Assembly (NCBI GenBank): GCA_963922205.1
Contig: CAWUHX010000083.1
Location: forward strand, 558,001 to 622,000
Length of the DNA: 64,000 bases
Reading direction: 5' to 3'
Origin: Romanomermis culicivorax
Lineage: Eukaryota > Nematoda > Enoplea > Mermithida > Mermithidae
Part shown: positions 1 through 11,384 of the stretch, piece after piece
How positions within the stretch are numbered: position 1 is the stretch's first letter
Layout of the letters: the number at the start of each line of letters is the position of its first letter
Program-made: the position numbers and the translations under genes
The notes under the pieces: generated by a model
Databases searched by the model: none
Told to the model about the DNA's origin: nothing
Seen by the model: the letters and a program-made list of their open reading frames with translations, nothing else

Positions 1-665
1 GATGGAGCAGTGTACCGGATCTCGTCCCGAAAGATTTGGGATTCTGCGTAACAGGCTGCCTTGAGTGTCTCTTCAAGAGTCGTAAACTCCCTAAACTTGA
101 TACTATCTCGGAGGACCGGCTTCAATCCTCGCAGAAAGATAGGTTTGATGATAGAATCTCGGACATCCGTCACGAGATCTGGATACGCTACCCTGGATAG
201 TCTCTTGAGGTGCTCAAGGTAGACTATCGCGGACTCTGTCGGCTTCTGCAGTCGATCTTGGATCAGCTGCTGATGCAGATCAGAGTCGCGCCCTACCGGA
301 AAATCTCTCCGTAGAAAAGCCGTAAACTCTTCGTAGCGGGTAGGTATTGGAGTGCTACTGCTAAAGTCCCGGTAGGAGGCAAGAGCAGGACCCGTGAGGC
401 ATGACTCCAGAAAGGCGATTTTATACGCATGATCCGTTTCGCTTACACCCTGGAGTGTAAAGAAACGAGTAAGATGCGACATAAAATCAGTGATAGACTC
501 ACCAAAAGCACCGGAGAAGGTGGGAGGGGCCATAAAGCTGGACACGGGAGGGTGCCTCCGACCATTCATGGCCTCTAACTTTTGGTTGAGGGGTCCAAGA
601 GCATTCTCAAATGCTGCCTGGACCTTGTTCTCGATCTGTGAAGGGAGATCAGCTTCCGACTTCAT
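1..665 (-). CDS. gag: Gag polyprotein, partial (Ty3/gypsy-type LTR retrotransposon, copy 1)
   Basis: Reading the minus strand from the Met codon at 665-663 gives an open frame to the window edge. It is collinear with the Gag of copy 3 (62124 onward) and shows the Retrotrans_gag-like layout: a variable N-terminus, a helical core with RRDFPVGRDSDLHQQL and KRLSRVAYPDL, then ETLKAACYAES. The frame stays open upstream of the Met to about 832 and aligns there with copy 3, so the true start may lie upstream or use another codon. Unlike copy 3 it has CAG, not TAG, after DRL, so this copy is intact over the part seen. Gag would build the capsid shell that packages the element RNA. The zinc-knuckle part lies outside the window. 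Assignment to Ty3/gypsy rests on the Gag core pattern; RT is not visible. Confidence 0.85.
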   Translation of the reverse strand, partial: MKSEADLPSQIENKVQAAFENALGPLNQKLEAMNGRRHPPVSSFMAPPTFSGAFGESITDFMSHLTRFFTLQGVSETDHAYKIAFLESCLTGPALASYRDFSSSTPIPTRYEEFTAFLRRDFPVGRDSDLHQQLIQDRLQKPTESAIVYLEHLKRLSRVAYPDLVTDVRDSIIKPIFLRGLKPVLRDSIKFREFTTLEETLKAACYAESQIFRDEIRYTAP

Positions 666-2105
666 GTCCGAGGGTTCGTTTTCCCATAAGGTGGTTAGAA
701 CAGACGTCCTTGCCCGTGAAGCAATTAAGTCAAATTGAATAGAGAGCGGCTCACTGGTCTGTACAGGCTGGGTACTGAGACGGCAGGAACGACGGGGTGT
801 CTCTATTGTGTAAAGTGAAAGTGAGTACTACTTTTGAATTCGCGGCGAAAGAGCGCGTGAATTCGGAAAACGCGTGCGCGACAGCGTTTGTGACGTAAAC
901 TTGATTTAGCTTAAGACTAGCGACCACGAAAAGGGAGCTAGAATGGAATAGGATTATAAGATGCAAGATCAGAGTACATCAGGGTGACGCAGAAGGGAAT
1001 TTATCTGGTCGCCCGTGATGGACAGAGGCATGGCCTGAGATATGGGGGAATCGATCCCGACCAAAAATGTAGAGTTGGGGCCTGGACCCGGCAATTAGAA
1101 TAGCCGAAGAGGACAGAAGATTAGATATAAAAGGAGAGAAAAGGCGGTTTTTCCTGCCGAGAAATAAGATGACGGATGAACCCGCTCAGGAGGGATTTTT
1201 CCTGGAGGTTCGACCGTTGTACTAGTTTACAAACCTTGGGGCGAGGCGGACTCGTAGCCGGCAAGATCCTACTCACCAGGAGTAGCGCATAAAGTGGCAT
1301 AAAGTGAAAAGGATGGGGACAACTGAAAGTGAACTTAAAAGGGAGCAATAAATAGGGACAAAACTAATTTACAAACCCAGTTACGCAAAGGGGTCGCGCA
1401 GTTACGCAACGGGCCTCACTCGCCAGGAGCGATTGCGATCTCTGCACAGTGTGATGGACTATACAGAGGTTCCGTGTTGGACGACATTCGCAAGTAACTT
1501 ACAGCCGTGTCCGAAACGGGAGCCCGCATTCCGAACAGAACGGACACTCTCCAGGAGTATTATATACAGCTGGTGGCCGGGTTGCCGATCACTGAGATGA
1601 AATGAGGCTCGCAGGTCACACAGTGGAAGAGAGAAGGAGCACGGGTACCAAGGGTGCTATTCTGACACACTCAGTCAGTTAAAATGAATTACTCTGGATG
1701 TTTTGAGGGCGCACCCGAAAACATCTAAGGGATCACGGGTACAAGGTGTCCCTGGGTGAATATGAGTGTAAAATAACTGAGGCGGACGCAGTTATGTATC
1801 GAGGCGTACTCAATACCTTCGCTGAGGCGGACTCAACGGTGCCTATTACTTTACATGACTAACAGGGGTGGACCGCGGAGGCGGACTCTGGGTCAGTGGC
1901 GACTCTAGCGCGGGCATCGTTAAGCCAGTTAACGAAGGCGTTCAAGTGAATAAAATATGACAGGGGGTCCTATACACTCTAGGCCCAACCGGAGGCTGTG
2001 CCGCGGTCCCTTGGGAACCACTACGGCGGGGACACTAAAGAAGATCTATGTATGACAGCTCGATGAGATGAAAGAAGATGAGTGAATTTAGATAAGAAAT
2101 TTACA
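666..2105 (-). other. 5' leader of LTR element copy 1
   Basis: No coding frame is supported. Read on the minus strand, the stretch aligns with the leader of copy 3 (61215-62120), including the segment with CTCCTGG/AGAGTGTCC, GCACGG/GACACGG and the TTTGTAAA..TTTTGTCCCTAT block. It lies between the TGACGTCA array and Gag. Part of it (1955-2105) also matches copy 2 at 55690-55810, where copy 2 then jumps directly into mid-gag, so copy 2 carries a deletion. The primer binding site and the exact LTR end could not be fixed. Confidence 0.6.
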
Positions 2106-2109
2106 AGAA

Positions 2110-3180
2110 GATTGCTAACCCCTTGCAGACGTCAGACACAGGCAGTACCGACTGCAAATGCCTACCGTCTACACGAGTCAAACAACCAACCCAGCTGAGG
2201 CCGAGTGTAACTCGTTCAAACCTGCAGTTAAAGCTTGAAAGCAGCCACGTGCTGATCAACAGTGCCGCTACCCGGGCGGACAACCTGATCAGTACGCAGA
2301 CTAGAGAGCATCTCAGGTGGTGTATGTATGTGGACTGATGTTTCCCAGGCATCAGCCCCCAGACACACACAAACCCTTGGACAAGAGAGGTAGGTGATAG
2401 GACCATGCGCCAGCGACCACCTACAACTCAAGTGGAATACTCATAGGACCGACAGTAACCTGGTGCTGACGTCAAAAGGTAGGGGGTATGAACCAACACA
2501 TGACCTTGGTGCTGACTGGAGGTGCCTGGGATAAGAGTATTCAAGTATCATGTCGCAGTTGCAGACGCCAGGGGTGAGTGCCTAAGGCCAGCAAAACCCC
2601 TGCAGTAGCACGTAATGTTACCGTTGCGGACGTCAGAAATAGGATCATGTAACCTCAATTCCTGCTGCGAGAACATGATACATTGTCATTGCTGACGTCA
2701 GCAATAGGGCCCTGAAGCCAACTATCGGTATACAGCAACACGTGATGGTGCCGTTGCTGACGTCAAAAGGTGGAACCGAGGGTCTGATACCTTAAGTCAA
2801 TGACATGAGATGCAGTTGTTGCAGACGTCAGATGTGGCACCCGTAAGACCTGCACATCTTCGAATAGTGACACGGTGCGTCACCATTGCTGACGTCACAG
2901 ATGGGGTGCAGGAGACCAGCCAAACCTGTTGCAACAACGTAGCTTCAGCTGTTGCAGACGTCAGGAGTCAGTACTGCAGGAGTGTTAACTTAAACAACAA
3001 CACGTAATGTCTGTTGCTGACGTCAGGAGTAGAACCCGGAGGGCTACCCACCCCTTAAAGCAACAGCAAGTGAAGCGGCTGTTGCAGACGTCAGTGGTTG
3101 CATCCGTGAGGCTGAACCACACAACAACAACAACCCGTAACGTTGTCGTTGCTGACGTCAAAGAGCATGACCCGTAAAGT
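2110..3180 (-). repeat. ~60-66 bp tandem array of bZIP-type TGACGTCA/AGACGTCA sites (copy 1)
   Basis: About a dozen units follow one another every 60-66 bp. Each carries a core GTTGC(T/A)GACGTCA, with T and A tending to alternate in successive units (for example near 2693, 2757, 2823, 2889, 2955, 3016, 3085, 3154). TGACGTCA is the palindromic CRE recognised by CREB/ATF bZIP factors. The position upstream of the leader fits an LTR enhancer; enhancer activity is inferred. Copies 2 and 3 carry the same array. Confidence 0.8.
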
Positions 3181-3303
3181 CTATGGTCTAGATGCAACAA
3201 CCCGAGAATAGAAGAGAACAGACCTTACAGTAAGTAGAAATGAAGAAGAGAGAAACTTACGTAAGGGTGTCATACTGTAGCGGTGGCATCAGAAAAACAG
3301 AAA

Positions 3304-3324
3304 TTTTTTTTTTTTTTTTTTTTT
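3304..3324. repeat. T21 homopolymer
   Basis: A run of 21 T inside the terminal region of LTR element copy 1; the corresponding place in copies 2 and 3 has shorter A/T runs. Confidence 0.9.
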
Positions 3325-3819
3325 GACACCGCTCAGATGACCGAGAAAAGAAATGGGGAAAAATAACCAAAAGAACGGGAAATACGAGATTTGGACATAC
3401 GCGTGTTAAGTGTGTAAACAGTAAATGGAAAATTTTGGGGCCGGAAAAGTGAGCAATTCCGACAGTTTCCGCCGACATACAAAAATACTGTACACAATTA
3501 ACAGATCGCAGCCACGTATGACGTCCAGAATCATACGTGGAGGGTGTACGGTATCATGGGGTCATGGACCACCGACAGTCAGGAGAGGCCGTCAACCCCT
3601 ACAGCTGTGATACCAGTACCCGCGTATGGGTATACTGTAGTTACAGTACGGGAATGGGCACAGGCGTACTGTAATGGCACCCACCCTGAGGGCTACAGTA
3701 TACCACCCAAAATTAGAGAAGGGGGGGAATAAAGGGAAAAGAGACAGATAAGGTAGTTTACAACACAGATTAAGTATGCAGAATGTACAGAATTAATCAG
3801 AGGAGAAATACAGAATACT

Positions 3820-4320
3820 CGATATATAACTCAACTCTGGGACAAATAACTCGACTCTGGGGATAAATAACTCGACTCAGGGGGAATTTATTACTCATAG
3901 GGGGTTATACACACGCATGAGATAATTATTTACACATGTAGATCACATTTAGATCACTCGTAAGGGCAAATCCCGTCTTACAGTAATTAAACTCGATGTT
4001 AAGGGATAAATTCCCGACCTACAGTAATAACTCTCGGTGGCACGGGAAAAATTCCGACTTACAGTAATAACACGCGACTTGAGGGGAGGTTTCCGACCTA
4101 CAGTAGCGGTAACCCGAAATAAGGGACATTCCCGACCCATTAGGCAGTAAACCCGAATTTGGGGGGTCTCCGACTTATTGGATGGCTAGTACCCGATTTT
4201 AAGGGGGCTTGTCCGACTTAAAATGGGAATTGACCCGACCTGGGGGTAGTTCCGACCCAAGGGTGAAGTTTTTGCACTTAAGGGCGAGTGCCAGACTTAA
4301 GGTCGATTTTCCAGCCTCGC
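3820..4320 (-). repeat. Short-period array in LTR element copy 1 (TTACTGTAG / ACTCGA units)
   Basis: A series of 35-60 bp degenerate units such as AATAACTCGACTCTGGGG and CCGACTTACAGTAATAA is repeated along 3820-4320. The same array, on the other strand, is found at 53200-53720 and 59230-59710 in copies 2 and 3. Function unknown; I see no coding frame. Confidence 0.7.
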
Positions 4321-5750
4321 CATGTCACATTTTACGGCATGTCACGTGTATGACATGTGGATTTGGGAGAGCTGGGGAGGTTTGGGTATCTCATCAGGTA
4401 ATACCGTGTTTTAGACGTCACATTGATGGTGAACCATATCAGATTGATCCTATTACAGTGAGTAATAGGCTGTGACTCCTGATGGATACTGGCATTTTCC
4501 CCAGGCTTCCCAAGTTGCCGTTGGGGCCTAACCTGGCAAATGGTGGCTATAGAGAGGTCTATAGTTGGTTCTCTTGTGTTGTCCTTGGGGTCTTGCTGTA
4601 GGGTAATGGACAACGCTGCCAGGCTAGGTGCGACAATCCCCGAGTCCTACTCAGTGAGAGTGGGGACAGGGTCACCCGTAAAATGACCTAATTTGTGGGA
4701 CCCGATTATGAACCAGACAGCCCCTTTTAGCCCGAACCTGAGAGGTGGAGGCCCTACTTATCTGTGGAAACCTTGGGAAACCGACTTAGGAAGGATTTCC
4801 CAACAAATACCCCACAAATAACAATAATCCCCTGAGAAGACTCACCTAGTCCTGTTTCTCAAGCGATTCGACGAAACGGGCGGCAAGTCCCTGGATACTT
4901 TCGGTCTTCTGGCACTGGGGCGGGGATGCGATCCACAAACGTCCTAGCGGCGAGCGGCGGCGAGCGGGAGGCGATTCTCCAACGTTTTCTTCACGAACCG
5001 GGGGCGGTCGGACACCTGGCACTGATGGGCAGCGGGTACTGTAGGCGGTAAGCGGCGGACGCAGTGAACAAGGGTAAATTTATGCAAATTTATTGGTAAT
5101 AAGGCGGCGGACGCACAAGTGTATAATAAAATATGCAAATTTGACGAAAAGGCGGCGGACGCGGAGTTACAACCGGATGGAAAGCTTGGTGAACCCAAGA
5201 ATGAGTGAAAAACTAAAGAAACATGTCCTTTTAAGGACATGTTTGGCTACAGCTGCAGCTTGGGCGGAGTTTCTCGGCGCTCAAGCTAACTTCTGCAGCT
5301 AGACGCGATGCAGAAGATGCCTATGAGCACATAGACATTTTTTCGTTCACATGCGTTTAGCACTGAGGCCGACTGCAGTGCCTATGCTAAGCATATGAAC
5401 GTCTTTAGCTAAACTTCTTAGCTAGTCGTTTTTGCGTAACAAAAACGACGCTAATTTTTGATGATAAGAGGTGCATGGAGCGCACCAAAAATAGCCATGT
5501 GCTCGTGGAGCACGACTGGCGGAAGTTTTTAGCTAAAGGGCCTACTGTAGCCGCGTTCATGTAAAGAAATAAAAATACAACAAAACGAAACATAGAAATG
5601 CATGAAAAATATAAAAACGAACACAAAATGCATGTGTAAAAATGAAATAAACAAAAGCATGAATAAGTAATAAACGAAACATGAAGAAATAACAAAATGT
5701 CGGCATGATCGGAATCACGTGACATTGGTGAAATTGAGCGGCACGTGACA
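4320..5750 (-). repeat. Terminal region of LTR element copy 1 (shared with 43330-44917 and 51624-53040)
   Basis: Non-coding. Segments such as GTAATGGACAACGC, GAAGACTCACCTAGTC, GGCGGCGGACGC and the GCATGT..AAATGCA-rich part match the inverted arms at 43.3-44.9 kb and 51.6-53.0 kb. Similarity between copies 1 and 2 ends close to a shared TGTCACGTGCC on the minus strand (start at 5750), which would suit an LTR terminus beginning with TG. That terminus is inference; no matching 3' LTR is inside the window. Confidence 0.55.
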
Positions 5751-5983
5751 CTACGAACACTATTGCCTACGGCAGGGTTTCTCCCAAAAACGCAAGCTCC
5801 TTTCAGTTTCAGGTTTTTCGGGTGGAGGTCTGGTGTGAGGTTGAAATCGGTCTTATTATACTTCAATGTTATTGTTTTGTTTCAAATCACTTGTCATGAA
5901 GCAAGTCTTGCCCATTCGTGCAGCGTACCTATTTCACACGTGATTACTGTAGGAATACAGAATTTGCCGCGATAATAAACAAC

Positions 5984-6849
5984 CAGTGTTTTTTTTTTTG
6001 TGCCAAAACATGGTTTTTGGCACAAAAAAATTTGGAATGGCACAAAAAATTTTGAGCGTTTGTGCCAATTGGCACAAAATTTTTGGCTGTTCAAACATTA
6101 AATTTCCTTGATTTTTAGACGTCTTAGGGGCTGAAAATGTTAAAAAATTTTCGGCGCTTCGCGCCGAGTCAACGAATATAATATTTTCCATTTGTATATT
6201 TGACCCGAATGCGAACGATTCCTCTTCGAACAGTGTATTAGTATCGTTGCAGCAAACTCTATAGGCTGTCAATGTCAACGACTGATGGATGAAAAGAAAT
6301 TCTGAATATTCTCTCTCTGTTCATTCAGTCCAATTCCGGATTTAAAACTGAAATTCTCACTTTTTGTGTTTGATTGATTCAAGTAGAATAATAGAAAAAT
6401 CGATATCGTTGGTAAAGGTACAATGTTTCGATCGAAAATTTACACAATTTTCGACTTTATTTGCTCTACTTAGTCTTAACATTGTTGTTAAATATATTTT
6501 TCCTAAAGATATTCATATTCGTAGTCAAAAATTGAATCAGTTTGAATTTCCTGAACAGTTCTAGAGTTATTTAAATTTTCTCAGCATCCATTCCTTTTTG
6601 AGTCGTCGTGAACTATTTTCCCGCACAGTTTTTCTTATCGACATGGTTAGCTGAAAAATAGGTAGGGCACGATTTTTACAAAAAAGTAATGTGTAAAACG
6701 TTAACTTCCCATGAAAATTTTTGGCCTAAAACATTTCCGCAGTTTTCAGTATGTTTCTAGTAGAAAAAATTTTTTTGTGCCATTGGCACAAATTTTTTTG
6801 GCCTCTTGTGCCAATTGGCACAAGTGCCCGTGCACAAAAAAAAACGCTG
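5984..6849. mobile_element. Non-autonomous hAT-like transposon, 866 bp
   Basis: The ends are CAGTGTTTTTTTTTTT and, inverted, CAGCGTTTTTTTTTGTGC. The 8 bp TAAACAAC occur immediately outside both ends (5976-5983 and 6850-6857), a perfect 8-bp target duplication as made by hAT transposases. Both subterminal regions carry several copies of the palindrome TTGTGCCAATTGGCACAA or close variants, a typical place for transposase-binding repeats. No transposase frame is present. Confidence 0.88.
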
Positions 6850-6857
6850 TAAACAAC

Positions 6858-7159
6858 GCATTAGGGAGCGAGATCTGTCATCAATTTGATTGGTGGAAAA
6901 ATTTCACACCTTCAATTTGATTGGTCGAAAAGTTGTAGTCCACTCCTTCCTAACCGTGAGTCCAAGCCTAAGCCCAGGCCCAAGCCTAGCCTAAGCCTAA
7001 ACCTAAGACTAAACCTAATCCTAAGCCTAAGCCTTAGCGTAAACCTAAGCCTAAGCCTGGGTCAAAGCTTAAGCCAGAAAATTTGCCAGAAACAACAGAA
7101 AAAATCAATACATTTTTTTTCGACCAATCAAAATGATGACAGATCTCGCTTCGCAATGC
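6858..7159. mobile_element. MITE-like inverted-repeat element carrying telomere-like repeats
   Basis: About 45 bp at the left (GCATTAGGGAGCGAGATCTG onward) return inverted at the right (ending AGATCTCGCTTCGCAATGC), including CAATTTGATTGGT / ACCAATCAAAATG. It abuts the hAT target duplication. The interior is mostly GCCTAA-type repeats. No obvious target duplication was found. Confidence 0.65.
6961..7077. repeat. Degenerate (GCCTAA)n = TTAGGC telomere-type array
   Basis: Repeats of AAGCCT/AAGCCTAA with point changes fill this stretch. TTAGGC is the telomeric repeat of nematodes (established knowledge). A smaller tract, AAGCCTAAGCCTAAGCCTA, lies at 8546-8564. The degeneracy and the inverted-repeat flanks argue for an interstitial array, not a real chromosome end. 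Confidence 0.8.
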
Positions 7160-7200
7160 TTTCACGATAATAACGCGATTTAGAATCAAGGTTTTTTTGC

Positions 7201-7620
7201 ACAGGCCCGGGCCCGTATTTAAAGGGGGGAAGGCATACCTGTAATTGGGGGGAGGTTGGGGGGGGGGTACCCCCACCGCCAACTTGGTCGAACCCTAAAC
7301 CCAAATGTCGGGACCCCCACCCCCAACTTGGTCCATACCTGTAAGACCTCCGACCAACTGGGGGGGGGGGGGGGTAAATCCGAAATTTTGGGGGGGGGGC
7401 GGGTAGGAAAAACTCGAAATTTTTACCAAAAAAGGCCAAAAAACATACACTTTTTTGAAAATTTTTTTTTTCCAAACTGGGGGGGGGGGTTGGGGGGGGA
7501 AATGATTTTGGGTATAGGGTTCCAACCCCCCCCCAAGTACAGGTATGACTTGGTCAACCGTATACCCAACCACTGTTTTTTCCCCCGGTCCTTTTCCCCA
7601 AATGGGGAAAGACACGTCGA
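7201..7620. repeat. G-run / C-run dispersed repeat
   Basis: Multiple runs of 8-16 G or C alternate with ACTTGGTC and CAGGTATG motifs. A related copy in inverted orientation is at 11385-11640 and weaker relatives at 10215-10350 and in the SDR intron at 39690-39880. It ends in the near-palindrome CCTTTTCCCCAAATGGGGAAAG, also present at about 8250 and 10130. Proline- or glycine-rich frames here are composition artefacts. Confidence 0.75.
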
Positions 7621-8063
7621 TTCACGGCATAATTCAATAGTTCGTATTCTGGGACATATAGCTCTAAATATACTACACATCGTAAAAAAACAAAAGTAGA
7701 TTCAGAATCAGCTTTCTTTTTCCTATCAGAAAATCTATGTTTCGCGTGACAGAGTTCAGTGAGACGTTAACCTGATTTACGCCAAATGAGGAAATCCGCT
7801 CTGAAAAGTTTCGTAACTATCAAGGCGGTAATTGAAATTTTTGGCTACATTAAACTATGATACCGAAATGGAAAAAAAAGGTCCCAACGCTATGTTGAAG
7901 ACAATTGATAATTATGCAAGATTCACTATCGTACGCTGAAATTGGTTGTTTCTTTGCCGAGATTATGTAATTAACCGAAATATTTTTTAATTCACTATTA
8001 CTGTAGCAACGGTATAACGAATTTTAATTTCTCCGCTGATGAATTTACGTGAAGGGGTCAAAA
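7621..8063. other. AT-rich non-coding stretch
   Basis: No coding frame, RNA gene or clear repeat structure seen. Confidence 0.5.
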
Positions 8064-8234
8064 TTTTTTTCCCCATTTTCCCGAAGTCATTTTTTTCGCT
8101 TAAAAATGCTCATAGACGCTTTATTTAGGTGTTTTTGAGCCTTTTCAAGCCTTCTGGTGTTTTCAGACCCGTTGATTCATTAAAATTGGGGGAAAATTGA
8201 AATTTTCGAGTTCAAAGTTTAATCTGCAAGCATC
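8064..8234 (+). repeat. Dispersed repeat, copy A1 (direct partner at 9298-9469)
   Basis: About 170 bp from TTTTTTTCCCC through GAGCCTTTTCAAGCCTTCT to GTTTAATCTGCAAGCAT are nearly identical to 9298-9469 in the same orientation. Non-coding. Confidence 0.85.
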
Positions 8235-9297
8235 ACTTTTTCTTCCCCAGAGCCTTTTCCCCAAATGGGGAAAGGGGTCAAAATTTTTTTTGGGCGGAAT
8301 ATTTTTTAGGCTTGAAGTCCAAAAATGAGCAAAACACATATTTTTCGGCAGTTTATCACCTCAAATGATCAATGGACAGCAAATGGAAGCGCAGAAACCA
8401 AGTTGAAGCAAAATTATTCAAATTTTTAAATAATGAAAAATATGCAAATTTTTGACAAAAATCATTTCCTCCTGCTAACAAAATCACTCCACTGATCATT
8501 TCCAATGATAAGCTACCGTAAAAAAACCTAATCTACATTGCTTCAAGCCTAAGCCTAAGCCTAGAGGCCCTGTCATACTTCACCGCGCGGTAGTGTTGTA
8601 TTTGTAAGTGGGGCGGCGATTGATGAGTCACAGGCAGGATTGGGATTCCAGGATTCCTCCTTAATGTACGTGTTTCCCACGCCCACGTTTACCCGATTAA
8701 CTTTATTATTTGTACTTAAACCCGACACTAATAATCCCACCAATTAAGGAAAAAACTGAGTTTCCTTAATTGTCTCCCTTACTGCATAAAACTGGAAGGA
8801 GAGAATTTTCTACCTTTATATTACGCAATAAAACAAACGAAACTTACGTACAAAACGAAAGCGGGTGAGAAAAGTGAATAATCAACTCCCACGCACTGGA
8901 CGGGAAAAGAAGGCTGCATGGTGGGAGGCGACGAGTGGTGAGAATATAGTAGTGGCCAGTGGGGCGCACACAAGTATATAAAACATACAATAATAATAAA
9001 GAAGAATAATCAATGGAGAGAGACCAGCGCACGCGTACCGATGTGCACTACAGTAAGACGGCTGCTAATGGTCCACGTTGCTCGCTCCACTTGCCACCTG
9101 CCGGCCTCATACACACTTTGACAAAATAGCGAAAATCGGCGGAAAACACACTACAACACCCCTTCCCCCCTTGCAGTAGATCGCCCTAAGCAATCATCAA
9201 GAAATAACCCAAAACGTGCAAGGGGAAGGGAACCGCCACTACAGGCCGTCACCAGGGTTGCCGAAGGGGTCTTCGGTATCACACCTCTTCGGTATCA
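8235..9297. other. Non-coding stretch between dispersed repeats
   Basis: Contains the small GCCTAA tract near 8546-8564 and a GC-richer segment (8580-9250) without an open frame longer than about 60 codons. Nothing further recognised. Confidence 0.5.
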
Positions 9298-9469
9298 CTT
9301 TTTTCCCCCATTTTCCCGAAGTCGTTTTTTTCGCTTAAAAATGCTCACAGATGCTTTATTTAGGTGTTTTTGAGCCTTTTCAAGCCTTCTCGTGTTTTCA
9401 GACCCATTAATTCATTAAAATTGAGGACAAAATTGAAGTTTTCGAGTTCAAAGTTTAATCTACAAGCAT
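9298..9469 (+). repeat. Dispersed repeat, copy A2
   Basis: Direct, slightly diverged partner of 8064-8234. The overlapping short frames on both strands are shadows of this repeat. Confidence 0.85.
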
Positions 9470-10419
9470 TGGAACAAACTTTCAAGCAAACTATCCAAAA
9501 GCATAATGACTTTGAATTACATAAGAAATCGATGGTCAAGTCCTCGATGATGACAAGTGAGAACCCAAAAGTATTGATATTCTGCGGTATTGATATTCTG
9601 CGACGCTGGAAAATCAATTTTCCGAACATTTATTTCAAGAATTAGATTTGAATTTTGTGTTCAAAAGTCGTAATTTCTAGAATTTTACTTGAAAAATTTT
9701 TAAACCGGTATAATCTATTTGTAAACTCTCATACTTGGTTGAAAATACATGAGTAAGCAGAGTATAAATTTCCGAAAGATATTTCCATGAAGCATTTGAA
9801 TTGATTTTACGTTATAAAAGAAATAATTGCATCAAAAAGCTTAGAGACTTGACGTATTGATTTTTCTCCAAACGAAAAAATGTGAATCTTCGTTAAATAT
9901 CATGATAAAATATTGAAGATTACTAATAAAAATATGAGATAATACGTTCAAGATGATGAAAACTATTATAGATTATATGATAAATGAAGGTAGACATGCT
10001 AGAAGCCGTGCATGAGCTGAGTTATGCATAATAATGATTATTAAAGTTATAATCGGCGCGGAGCAGTGGAAAACTTTGAGATTATGATGCACCAAATGCA
10101 TCTTTTCTGTATCCGATCCCCAAAATTTTCTTCCCCAAATGGGGAAAGAGCCCAAATTTTTTTCCCTTCTCCAAAATTTTTTCCCGAAAAAGCACGATTT
10201 GAGGAAAAACAGTGTACCCAATTCCCCCCCCCCAAACTCGGAAAAATTGGGAAAAAGTGGCTTTTTTGGGAAAATTTTCGAAATTTTTTCGACTTTCTTG
10301 GGGTTTTTAACCCCTCTTCCTAAAATTTTAGAAATGTTGGGACCTCCACCACCAAAATTTTATGTTTACCCTCCCCTTTTAGTTTTTGGTTTTTTTGTTT
10401 TTCTTCCAAAATCATTAGG
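9470..10419. other. AT-rich non-coding stretch
   Basis: No gene supported. From 10130 it contains CCCCAAATGGGGAAAG and C-runs related to the G-run repeat family. Confidence 0.5.
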
Positions 10420-10568
10420 AAACTGTTTTTTCACATTAGTCGATCTCCTAGCCATGTATTGGTGTCTATCTAAATCAACAAAACAATTAATTTAGTTGAA
10501 TTGACTTCACTACAAAGTAGAAAAAAGTCGTATTTTTATGATACATTTCGTACTCAAAAGATGTAATA
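10420..10568 (+). repeat. Dispersed repeat, copy B1 (partner at 30815-30958)
   Basis: The segment containing GTGTCTATCTAAATCAACAA, TTTAGTTGAA.TGACTTCA and TATTTTTATGATACATTTCG recurs in the same orientation at 30815-30958, beyond the Polinton. Both copies follow a TTTTTGGTTTTTTTG-type stretch. Confidence 0.85.
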
Positions 10569-11384
10569 TAAATCAATCGATATCCTTTGTATCCATCTTG
10601 CAAGCACACATTTAGTACATAAGTCAACTTTGCTATAATTTGCTCACAAAAAAGTTTCGTGGAGTGTACTCCGATTATACAAGGTGACATCCATTGATCC
10701 ATATCATCATCAAAATGTTGTAAAATATGATAGAGTTTAATATCCTGAATTTATTAATACAGTAAGCTTTTTAATTTTCTTGGCTCGAAATTTCAAAATA
10801 TAAATGAGACAACATTAATAAAATTTTATACAGATCAGTTAAGCATACTGTAGGTTAACAGAGAGAAGAGCTTTTGAGTGGCTCATTTTTATGTGACCTG
10901 ACGTCGCTACTAAGTAGAAAAAATCATACAAAAAAATGTATCTGTCATGCAAGCGAGAATAGTATAAATAAGACCTATTTGCTGTAGTTATAGCTCGCAG
11001 ACAGGTTTGAAAAGTAAAGCATCTGAAATGTCTATGTGTGACCTTCAACTGCAGTTAGTAATATTAATAGCATATGTAATAATCTATCAATTCATTTCAA
11101 CTCATGGTTCCTTTTTTATGTGCCCACTATTACTGTATTTCTATTGTTATAATATGGATTTCCTATAGCATAAAATAATGACACTCTCGATAAGATTAAT
11201 ACTTCTAGCTGCCATTTTAAGGCTCCCTTACTAGTCTTAGATGATACAGGGAGCTTCCAGCAGTTTTTTACATAGTTATTTTGATGTACCAAACATTCCA
11301 AAGAATTAAACCAGAAAAAAACCATAAAAAAACTAAAAAACCAAAAAGTCGAAATTTCAAAATATTGGTTTTTGCCAACCCTGC

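Noticed and set aside
490-738. 82-codon plus-strand frame, like one at 62051-62296 on the other strand
   Set aside because: Antisense of gag in both copies; conserved only because gag is.
2110-3180. CRISPR-like regular spacing of short repeats
   Set aside because: Repeat cores are 13 bp within diverged 60-66 bp tandem units in a eukaryotic LTR; no cas genes and units are related along their whole length.
5405-5866. 153-codon minus-strand frame rich in Phe and Cys
   Set aside because: Lies in the LTR-element terminal region; the equivalent frames at 44632-44964 and 51641-51895 are not conserved as protein.
6961-7077. A real telomere or chromosome end
   Set aside because: Repeats are degenerate, short and enclosed by inverted repeats, with long unrelated sequence on both sides.
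7034-7699. Overlapping Pro- and Gly-rich frames on both strands
   Set aside because: Products of G and C runs and of GCCTAA repeats.
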